Shown here one piece after another: positions 1 to 13,000 of a DNA stretch of 64,000 nucleotides; position 1 is the stretch's first letter, and each line of letters starts with the position of its first letter. The stretch comes from Anthopleura xanthogrammica (Eukaryota; Cnidaria; Anthozoa; Actiniaria; Actiniidae). A program made the position numbers and the translations under genes. The DNA lies in NCBI GenBank assembly GCA_964019055.1, contig OZ025221.1:6974468-7038467 (forward strand). The letters run 5' to 3'. Under the pieces are notes generated by a model. The model was given only the letters and a program-made list of their open reading frames with translations. It made no database searches and was not told the origin of the DNA.

Positions 1-2863
<2,863 letters not shown>

Positions 2864-2921
2864 GTTGTGTGACACCTAATAATTTATCTTGTATTGTAAA
2901 TTGTAAAAAATATTACTGCCT

Positions 2922-3228
2922 TATAGACCCCTTGTACGTCAAAGCAATTTCTATTTCAACTTTGAGGACAAAACAAAAGAATTTCAATCCTGAGAATAGC
3001 CAATGTACATTAGCTCGAAATTCTAGCACAAAGCATGATGGGAAAGTGAGTCCTTACGCTTTTTTGGCTATTATTCCAACAGACGAAAATAACAGAGTTA
3101 TTTTTTTCTGATAGTTCCTTTGATTTCCCTGTTTCAGTTTCACAGGACTCATTTTCCCAGAATGCTTCGTGAGCTTTGTTTTGTTCTCCAAATTGAGCTG
3201 CATTCCGAAGTGCTGCAAAGGGTCTATA
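2922..3228. mobile_element. MITE, TATAGACCCCTT family, in CEP112 3' flank
   Basis: Starts TATAGACCCCTT (2922) and ends AAAGGGTCTATA (3228). Inside are 'aggacaaaacaaaagaatttcaat' near the left end and 'tctccaaattgagctgcattccga' near the right end. Both motifs recur in a full relative at 26,741-26,877 and a partial one at 60,647-60,760. Terminal TA suggests TA target choice. Non-coding. Confidence 0.7.
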
Positions 3229-5578
3229 ATCCATAAAGGTCAGTTTATAAAGTCACACAAATAAGATGTAAATTGTACAGCTCAATTGATTACACACGGA
3301 GATCTCTAAGAAACTGTTAATTGATAATCTCTAGGACAGTTAAAAACAAAATGAATAATTTTACTCGGCTAGCATTTTTCTACTTCCATTCGATATCTAC
3401 TTTATATTATCGTGATTCTACCATTGCCCTTTTCTGAGAGAGCGATGCATTCTGGACTAACTTGGGTACAACATAGTATTTCTATGGTGGTGTTGTTTGT
3501 ACCCAAACAAGACTACAATTCATCTTATCACACTAAAAGCTCCAAACGGTGTAAGACAAATAAATAGAGTGTATAATATATTTGATTCTTACTCACGTCA
3601 TGGATTCTAATATATCGGGTTCAGTTATATTTCTAATATTAAGATATTTTATATATAAATTATAGCCTTGAATGTTTTATAAACTTATATTAGTAAAATA
3701 TTAAAAGTAGGGTTTTTAGTGTGTAACACTATGTTTTACGTGTTTCGTCACTGCTGTGTTTAAGAAATTTTTAACTTTGAACTTGAGTCATGAGGCTAAT
3801 GGGTCAATACAATGCAAACCCGTTCCTTTACCGTAATAGAGCAAGTTTTGCGTTAGAGCAGTTTTCGTATGACTATAAAAAATGTACGGTACGGACCGCG
3901 CCTTGCCGTAACCGTGTCAGTGCCGTGCTGTGTATGAAGACATTCGACATTCTGCGCCGCGCTGTTATCGTGCCGCGTGCCGTGGCTTTTCACAATCGTA
4001 CGATATTTTCTTGTTCTCCTGTAAAAAATAAAGTACAGAAGTGCACCGTGACCGTGACGCCACAGTCCTTGGCTAACAATAACAACACCATTCGCACTCG
4101 AGATGTAAGCACATGAAATAAATGAAAAAAAGAGTAAAGCTACCTAAAATGGCTAGAAACGGGTTAGACAGTCATAAGGAATGATCTGGCACAGCTTATA
4201 TTCTACAGTAACTACGAAATCAACTCTACACTATCTGCTATTCATCTTTTCCTTTGCCTAGCTTGGGTAAAAAAACTTTTGTTCATCCTGCTCTTTATGT
4301 CGATGTTTGTACCCAGGCTAGACCACAATGCATCTTGTTTATCGAACTCAGAAAACGCCGACGTACGATAGTATCGGTGAGCAAACACAACAATATATCA
4401 ATCATTTCTCAGTTTATTTAAACTGTAATACATGATCATAATTTGTATATCCTTTTGGGTTTTCTGTTTTTATTCTTCATCTTTTTCTGTCTTCTTCTGT
4501 TTTCTCTTTTCACCAACCGTAAGACCCTTCGACGCTGTGGACTAACATGGAAAAATAACAACCCTCAATATATTTCTCTCTAGAAAAATATGTGTAAAAA
4601 CATAGCCGTGGTCCTAAAATGGCTTCCTATATCATTCCTGTGCAATCCCTCCAATCACAACGCTTTTCAAAGCTTACCGAAAAATACTTACAACATTTTC
4701 CTCAGAGTGACCTCTTTCAGAAATTTTCCAAGTTTAACGATCGTTACACAAACTATTACGTAGAACAAGATCTTTCCTAGTGGATGAAAATACTCGCAGC
4801 AGATGAAGATTTCTAGGTGAAATAAAGTAAAATTGAAATTTTATTTAGAAAAAAAAGTCCATTCGCCGCATAAAATATCGATGATCATATATTCACCTGG
4901 CCATTCTATTGCTGACTTGGCTATCTTGAAGTCGATCGCAAGTTGCTCATATGTCATCAAGTAGACGAAAACAATTGTTGCAGCAAGAGCTAACATGAGT
5001 TATTTCAGGATTTACTACTGGAAGCTAAAACTCTCAGCATTATTCTGACTGTAAATTTGCATCCTTTGAACTGGGTTATCTAGTGATTTTACCACAATCA
5101 TGAAAACTTTGTTTATTTGTTTACATCATGCCATTTGCATCTTCCGTTTCATTTTGAACGTCATAAAACTTACGAGCGCGCGGGACTTCAAGATGCGCGC
5201 TCGCTCTGCAAATTCGCAAGCACTTTAGAGGTTTTCCCGTCAATCATGGGGATAATTTATTCATCCCACATGATTTGACTGCAAAATGATTTCCTTCAAA
5301 AAAAATTTTTATTGAGTTATATCTTCGAAAAATTTAATGAAATAATCTTGGAAAGACAGTTTCAACCTTAAAGTAAGCCAAGCCGACTCGGTCTTCAAAC
5401 AAAACCAGTTCAACAAACTGTTTGAATTAAAACTTTTGAAAATAAAGTTAGAAGCATTTTACTGGCCTATGCATCAATCACACCCTTTCAAAACAGTTTG
5501 TTATTTCCTAAATATTTTCTGAGCATTAGTATCATAATTGTATTCTGAGTTGTTTATATAACTTTCTTTTTATCTTGA
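3229..5578. other. Intergenic region between convergent CEP112 and the repeat-protein gene
   Basis: No supportable gene. A possible CEP112 polyadenylation signal AATAAA is at 3559-3564. Repeats include foldbacks near 3,449-3,525 and 4,255-4,340 carrying the 'tgcattctgg/gcttgggta' motif seen also at 12,210 and 44,347, and a foldback remnant at 3,854-4,020. The remainder (4,340-5,578) is AT-rich and featureless to my reading. Confidence 0.6.
3854..4020. mobile_element. Degenerate TAGAGCAGTTTTCGTATGA-family foldback
   Basis: The left end TAGAGCAGTTTTCGTATGAC matches the termini of better-preserved elements at 13,087 and 17,253. The right end (3,985-4,018) is a degenerate reverse complement. The interior is rich in 'cggtacgg' and 'gccgtgcc' as in the relatives. 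Confidence 0.55.
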
Positions 5579-5584
5579 TTTATT
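5579..5584 (-). terminator. Putative polyadenylation signal of the secreted repeat-protein gene
   Basis: TTTATT on +, i.e. AATAAA on the minus strand, about 93 bp downstream of the stop codon at 5,677. A second TTTATT at 5648-5653 is probably too close to the stop. Confidence 0.45.
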
Positions 5585-5676
5585 AATGAACAATAAAATG
5601 AAGTGAACCAATATAGAACTATTAAATACTTTAATTTGTTCACTTCGTTTATTTTCTAACGTCTTCTCCATCTTCA

Positions 5677-6703
5677 TCATTGGGTAAGTTTTCTTGGATA
5701 AGTCCTTGCATCTACCTCAACAAATAAATAATGATTCTCCTTGTCAGTGGATGGTACGATAGAAGAAGGTTTCGTGTCCACAAGGTTTTCTTTCTTCTCC
5801 TTCTCAGTAGATGGTCCAAAAGAAGTCTTCTCGTTCACAAGGTTTTCTGTCTTCTCCTCACCAGCAGTGGATGGTACAGTAGAAGGCTTCTCCACCACAA
5901 GGTTTTCTCGCTTCTCCTTGTCAGTGGATGGTACAGTAGGAGCCTTCTCCACCACAAGGTTTTCTCGCTTCTCCTTGTCAGTGGATGGTACAGTAGGAGC
6001 CTTCTCGTCTTCAAGGTTTTCTCTCTTCTCCTTGTCAGTAGATAGTGCAGTAGGCATCTCCACCACAAGGTTTTCTCTCTTCTCCTTGTCAGTGGATGGT
6101 ACAGTAGGCTTCTCGTCCACCAAGAGGTTTTCTTTCTTCTCCTTGTCAGTGGATGGTACAGTAGGCTTCACCACCACAAGGTTTTCTCTCTTCTCCTTGT
6201 CAGTGGATGGTACAGTAGGTTTCTCGTCCACAAGGTTTTCTTTCTTCTCCTTGTCAGTGGATGGTACCGTAGGCCTCTCGTCCACAAGGTTTTCAGGTAA
6301 TGGTTCCCAGTTAATGAACGACACCATGGGTCTCATTTTTCCAGTTCCATAGTTTGTGTAGCGAGAAAAGCCTCGAGGATTCTTGAAATATGCGATATAC
6401 TCAACATCTACGTAAAAATGAGAACATTTCTCATTACTTTTCATTCTTAACTTAACTTGTTGTAGTAGGATTTTGATCACATGTAGACCAGCGATTTCTT
6501 CTGAAAAAAAAACTTTTAGAAAAGTTTTGAGTTGTCGTCATTTCAGCACCAAACTAGACGAAAAAAAATCATAAAAACTTACGAAAAACATCCTTGAACT
6601 TTGAATTCGTAGATTTGTTTCTCTTGTGCATCACAGTGACATCATTAGCTAAGATAAAGGATGTAAAAACTGGGTTAAATATCAAAAAAAGTTGTAAAAT
6701 CAT
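5677..6703 (-). CDS. Predicted secreted protein with ten ~19-residue tandem repeats (unrecognised)
   Basis: Two exons on the minus strand: 6703-6583 (ATG at 6703-6701) and 6500-5677 (stop TGA). The donor (reverse complement of CTTAC at 6578-6582) and acceptor (TTTTTTCAG ending at 6501) are good, and the 1-nt carry-over keeps frame, giving 314 residues. The first 19 residues, MILQLFLIFNPVFTSFILA, are a convincing signal peptide, which decides the start. Residues ~20-110 form a unique domain with only one cysteine (around KCSHFYVDVEYIAYFKNPRG). Then come ten degenerate repeats of the type ENLVVEKPTVPSTDKEKR, rich in Pro, Ser/Thr, Lys and Glu, and a short tail ending NHYLFVEVDARTYPRKLTQ. I do not recognise the family. 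Secreted, charged and repetitive suggests an extracellular matrix, mucus or skeletal-matrix type protein, but that is inference. The start is 309 bp from the divergent TTYH start. Confidence 0.7.
5725..6295 (-). repeat. Coding minisatellite of the secreted protein
   Basis: Ten copies of a 54-60-bp unit encoding ENLV(V/D)EKPTVPSTDKEK(K/R). The nucleotide consensus 'ctccttgtcagtggatggtac' (+ strand) is nearly invariant, while the segment coding the variable EKAP/DEKP part differs in length by whole codons. Indels are all multiples of three, which supports real coding on the minus strand and recent array expansion or homogenisation. Confidence 0.85.
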
Positions 6704-7012
6704 TTTTAGTTTTCAAACTTCAAAGACAACCGACACAAAGGAGTTCACGTGCCATATCCACCACAGGAATCCCAACAAATTAATTTTGAGCAACCTGCAA
6801 AAAACATAAAAGATTCATTTTTATTACATTTGTAAAATTACTTCTTTTATTATTTATAATCTTTATTTATATCTTATTATAAAAGTAATTCTGTTTTTCC
6901 GCATTGTTATTGCTAAAAACAGGAGCTCCTGCTAAAAAGTAATCCCCTCCTCTTGCTGGAGGCCTCCCTAGGGGGGTCTAGACGGTCAATAGTTGGTATA
7001 TTGCGTCAAAAC
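6704..7012. promoter_or_regulatory. Divergent promoter: secreted repeat protein / TTYH
   Basis: Only 309 bp separate the two start codons, which point away from each other, so this interval must hold both 5'UTRs and at least part of both promoters. It is very AT-rich at 6,800-6,890. The TTYH start has the context CAAAACATGGCG, which overlaps a YY1-like ATGGCG core. Confidence 0.55.
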
Positions 7013-10000
7013 ATGGCGACCAAATGCGACAGAGGAGAGATTCCTCCAAAAATCGCCCAATTTTTTCACTCTTTATCTCACGTAAACTTTAATTTTGATA
7101 ATATATCTTCAACTTTTGAGCCTACTGATACTGATTATCAACAGGTAAGCGATAAACAGCGAGAATTATACGGGGAAAATGGAATATTTTGTGGCGGAAG
7201 TTCGACATAGATCTAGAACCTGTATGGAATTCTGTAGAATATGTCGTCTAAAATCTTATCTTGAAAGATATAGTTGTTACTGCTGTGTTTATTTTAATCC
7301 TAAGTATTTAGTAATTAAAATACGAAGAGCTGTGTAACTTACTAGCTATAAATTCTTAAGTTTTTAGCTCAAATTCTATGCATAAAAAATGCTGACTCCA
7401 CAAACTAAGATCAAGCATGGAAATAAACTGTTTCCACAGCTACGTTTAATTTTAAAGAATTAGTGTGATAAGATTTTTCATTTGAAGTTGCCTTCTTAGA
7501 GCAAGGGCACTAGGACACCCGAGCGGACTCGTTCGTTCGCGATATAATACAGGAAACTCGTGAATAAAAACGATACCAGGCTCTTAACATGTGGTAATCT
7601 ATCTCCCTTCAGTCACTCAAAGGTCCCGGTGAGGCTACTAGCCTCCTTGCCATTGTTCTCTTGTCTGCTCACTTAATCCAATTATTTTGAAAGGTGGGGT
7701 GGCAGTTTGTTTACACCCCGAGGACAGATTCAGCGCACTAACGCTAGTGTACGAAGAGCGGGGCATAGGGTAACACAATCTTTCTCGGCCCTCACTGTGC
7801 CCCGAATGTTAGTAATTTTCAAAAATCTAAGGCTTAATTTTAAAATTCTGACATTTCAACTCTTTCAAAATATTTTTATGATGTAAGCTTACTCAAAAAA
7901 ATTGCTTGGGACCTCAATTCATACAGGAAATGGTACCAGGAAGTGGGTACCATCTATGGTATAGTTTTTTAACATTTCAATTGCAGTAACAAATCTAAAT
8001 TGTCATGCTAATTTACTGCGATTTTCATAATTACGCTGACACTAAAGTTGCAAGTTACAGTCTTTTTCCACTCAACTTGAGCCACATGCAAAAAAGTTCA
8101 AGTTGCATATTAGCATGTCACACATAGTTTCGTAGTTGCAACTTTCGGAAATTTGTTGAGAAAGTAGAAACCAAATCAGGTTTTTAAGCAACTTTTATGT
8201 TTAAGAAATAAGTTGCACGAGGTGGTGTTGCACGCTAAAAAATGCTAGTACAACTTGAACTTTTTTGCGCACGGCTCATTAAGTAGCATGGAAAAAGACT
8301 ACATGTAACAGCGGCTTAACAGTGCTAAATACTTTTTATTTCAGAACTTTTGGCTGTACAGTTCAGTTCCAGTTTTGTGTGGTGGAATACTATTTCTCAT
8401 CCTTACTATCATTTTTCTCACTTTCTGTTGTTCCTGGTGTTGTAAGCTACGAAAGAAACAAATAAGTAAAAGAAAAAGCAAGAGTAAATGTGCGGCTTGT
8501 CTGGCTTTGTTGATATGGTTGTCTTCCCTTATTTGTTGGTAAGTGTTTATGACTTATTTGAATATACACCTATTTCAATTGATAACGGATGATCTGAAGT
8601 GGTCGATCTGAGACCTATAGGACTTGTGGAAGGTTGAATGCTCATCTCATAAATATTGCAAATACATAGTTGCAAATTATCCTGCTTGAATGGTTAGTAT
8701 TGAATTGCTAATTTGTGTCACAAAAATTCATGTTGACACCCACCAATTCCTATTCCCACTCAGATCGACCATTCCTGATCTATATCCCATTAATTATTAT
8801 CATTGTAATTGAAATAGGTGTATACAGTTATTTCAAAAGAGGTTGAAGGGGTAAACAGTGAATAGTATCTGATTCAGTGATTGGCGATTGCAAATCCATG
8901 GTTTTATATGTTATTAATGCCAATGTTTTTATATTCTATAGTGGGAGTATCATAGCAGGGTTTGTGTTCAATGACGATGTTGACTGTGGGGTTAAGAATG
9001 TTACCAAGGCTTTCAAGAATGTTAGTGACACTTTTGATAATATACAAAGTCAGGTAAGCACATTCAATAGTTATAAAACTCATGAATAATTAATGAATAA
9101 TTAAAACACAATAGAAATCGTTGTCCGTGGAGGAGGTTGTATATCTGATACAAAATCGTCCTGATTTGCATAAACTTTAACTCCAATTTTCTCAGACAAA
9201 TTCAATTTTATCCTTAACATTTTAGTAGAACATGATTGTATACACCTAGATGTTTCATAAATAATATACAATATTCGTGTCCATGATTGATTTTATGAAT
9301 GAATGATTAAATTTCTTATAGGTATCAGGAGTTCAAAACACCATGCTAGACATACAATCCAGTATACAAAAATTAACAGAATCATCAGATATTCCTGATG
9401 AGGTCAGAGAAATCTTTTATGAGATTAAGGACACTGTGTTTTCAATCATACGAGCATTAAGAGGTGTTAAAAAAGAACAGCCGCCAGATGTGGAGGAGTA
9501 CATCAAGACTGGCGAGTACTATAGGTTAGTAGTATTCATGGTTGGTAATAAATCATTCAATGGAGGCTTCAAGGTAGTTTCAAAGGATTATTCAAATTTG
9601 AACCTTGCAGCCCTGAGTCAATGCTTTGTGTTTGACCAGTGAGCCGATGTATGGAAAGTGGTGAATAACTTTGTTTGTTTGTAATTTGTACAGGTGGTGT
9701 GTTACCTTTGGAATACTTGGATTGGGAATCTTGACATGTTTGTTCGCTGCATACTCAACTATCAGACACAGCAGATGTGGATTTGCGATGTAAGTACTCC
9801 ATTATAAACGAATCCTCGGCTCCTCAAGTAAACCTTATCAGTTTCTTTAGCCAAAGTTAACTGCTTTATTATTCTAACAGTGCTATTCTCTGACATCTGA
9901 ATTCAAAATAATCAATACACTGCACCAGTGAACTTTGATGATGAGTCATTCACAAACAAATTAATATGTAATCCAATCTCATTTATAATATGATTATAAT

Positions 10001-13000
10001 ATTATAGAAGTATTAGATAAACAGGGCTAAAAATAATGGCCAGTCACCGGACAATGGCCAGAATTGGAACTTGTCCAGTCAAATCTTTGCCTTGCCAGTC
10101 ATTTTGACCAGTTATGTTGAGCCAGAAACAAGGCATGACTGAGCTTAAACTAACTTGGCTGGTGACTGGTTGTTACTTTTCGCCTTGGTGTATGGTCATA
10201 TTGAGTGCTTATTTTTGTTGATTTAGAGCCATTTCATTGGGTTGTTTGGCATTTCTTCTTGAATGGGTGTTACTTGGTTCACATCTAGGAGCCTCCATCG
10301 TAAGCCATGATTGTTATATCAATAGTCCCATTCACAGTTTCCTGTGCCATCCTGTAAGGTAGCCATGCCTCAAAGTGAGATAAACGGTGAGCTTGCAATG
10401 ATAGAGACCTTTCTTAACACCTTGGACAATTATTCACTTGTCTCTATCATTACCTCATGTCTTACTTCAATGCAAAGGCATGGCTACCTTTCAAGACAGC
10501 ACAGGGAACTTTGAAGGGGACTATGTCAGTCTTTGAAAAATAATTATTTTATAGTTTATTATTATATAATTATTGATTAAGTGCACACTGATTGGTTGAG
10601 AACTGTGCTTTATTAGTGAATGGAGCACAGTTGCTGACACCATGCGGTTGTGCTGCAATCTTTGTAAAGAAATGTAAGAAAACAGCATAGAAAACTAGAA
10701 AATATTTTTCCTTTCTATATAATAAAACGAATAAAACAGCTTTTTCAATGCTCCGTTCAGTAATAAAGGACTTAGGAGGCGCCGATAGCACTCGAGAAGT
10801 GTGAGAAGCACACGCCTATGCCTCATGTTTCTCTTCTTTCGTGCTTACACTACTTCCTGCATGCTTTATTACTGAACGGAGCATGAAAAAAGCTGTTTTA
10901 TTTGTTAGATTGAGTTTTTCCTCCAAACAGTATCTGCATAATGCAGTTTAAGCATGGACCTGCATGCAAACAGGTTAAGATATGTGCATTGTTTAGAAGG
11001 ATGTTTATTCCAGCCAAACTTTTACGAACTTTTCTATTCTTTTCCAGGCCATGTCTGATTTGTGTGTTAATCCAAGAAAAACAATTGACTTTTATACCAG
11101 TCAGTCATCACCAGCAGTCAAAGGTACAACAGTACTATGGTACTGGACTAGCTGTTGCTTTGTTTTACCTTGTTAGTTTGTACTCTTGATAATTTATCCC
11201 TATCTGGTCATATGATAACCTACCCCCAAAAAATTATTAAGCTTTGGCTACTGTATCACAGTATTGGACACTCATATCAGAGCTAAGTCGTTTCAATTAC
11301 TGTAAAGCCAAGGATTGAATTGGAATTTTTTTAGAAGTTGATTTTTAAGGAGGGAGAAAACCCTTGAAGCATAGGAGAGAACCAACAAGCAACTCTACTC
11401 ACACACAACATCAAGCCCAGCGGGACTCAAACCCGGGTCGCATTGGTGAGGGGTGAATGCTCTCACTGCTATGCTACCCGTGCTTTCTTATAAATATTGC
11501 TCTTTAATCTTACAATGACTCTTTTTTTTTTTAGGAATTGTAAATTATTATGTAGAGTGCAAGCCCAATAGTGAGCATCCATATGAACAGGTACAGGTAG
11601 ATTAACCCCACCCCTGGTAAATTCCAATCCCACTTGGGTGGAAGGTATGGATATTTTTTGGAACTGCATGCTTATATTTGGGTTGAGCATGCAAGCAGCC
11701 AAGGATGGGTATAAAACTGTTAGAATGAAAGCAAAACATTGTTGGTAAAGATGGCTTACCAAAAATAAAAAAGAATATCATATGTATCTCTTTATTTAAG
11801 TGTCTAGTGGTTCTAGTGCTTTCTCACTAATTGGGGACACTTTTTACTCAAACACACACTACCACTACATTCAATATTATTCTATGCACACAACGCTCAA
11901 CTCACATGTTGATTTTTATGGAGGGAGGAAACCAGAGTACCCGGAGAAAACCCTTGTAGCAGGAGAGAGAACAACACATTAAACAAACTCAATTCACATT
12001 CGGCAACCGCAGGGCTCAAACCAGTGACCCAAACCTATGGAACCACTGTGGTGAAATATGCAAATATATATTCTTATATATTTCTTTCCTCTTTTTAGTA
12101 TGTTCGTGAATCTCTGGATTCTGCTCAAAAAGTAGAAGTATTGTTTAAAGAAGTTGAAGAGGTTTGTATGTAAAATATATATAGAGCCATCTGTTCATAG
12201 TTTGATGGGTTGCATTCTGGTCTACCTTGGGTATCCAAGGAATTACCCAAGCTATACCAGAATGCACCATGTTAACCTTCTCAGTAGAAGGTATGAATAT
12301 GTGTATATTCCAAGTACTTCGTTGATAATCCCATTTCCAAGCCCAAAATTTTGCAAAATCCCAATCCCAGTCATGCAAAATCTGAGTCCGAGTTATAGAG
12401 TTGGAGTTAGAGATTTTGCAAAATCTGCATGAAATCCCATTTTCCCAGCCCCAAAAAGGTGAATCCCAGCTCCCGTTTTACCCCTTCAGGACCCTCTTTT
12501 TAATGATACACATTTGTACATTATGTTGCTTCTAGCTTGAGTACCCAAAAAAATCATGATCAAAATACATTAATTTTGTACTCAAGGTTGACCAAAATTC
12601 ACCCAGGCTGTAGACTTCTCAGAAAAAGGTGTAGATCTACACATGTCTTTGAAGAATTTCTTTATCATTGCTATATATCTCATGGGTTTATTTTTTCTTG
12701 CTCTGGTAAGAGTAATATTTATCTCTCCTTTGTCTTCTTTCTATCTAGAAGTGGCCAATGAAACAGCCTGAAATACAAAAACTTGTTAAAAATTTCAATC
12801 AAACAGCAACAGAGTTAATTGGAGTGCAGGAAGAACTGAAATGTGCTGGAATCCATCAGGTAATTATAACATCATCGCTTTCAATTTTTTTGTCAATCAT
12901 TTTTTCAGGTACAGAAAATTAATTCATGCATCCCTTTAATTTTGTTTTCATTTTAGCAATATAAAAAGGCTCATTGTGCAGTTTGTTTCCCAGTCGTGTA

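Noticed and set aside
5741..6352. 203-aa open frame on the + strand across the coding repeat (FSLFSLSVDGTVG repeats)
   Set aside because: Mirror of the minus-strand gene. The minus frame has a signal peptide, a correct intron and in-phase splice, and the + frame has neither.
12145..12432. Overlapping ORFs on both strands in TTYH intron 9
   Set aside because: They fall on the 'tgcattctggtctaccttgggta' foldback and repeated 'attttgcaaaat' words, not on exons.
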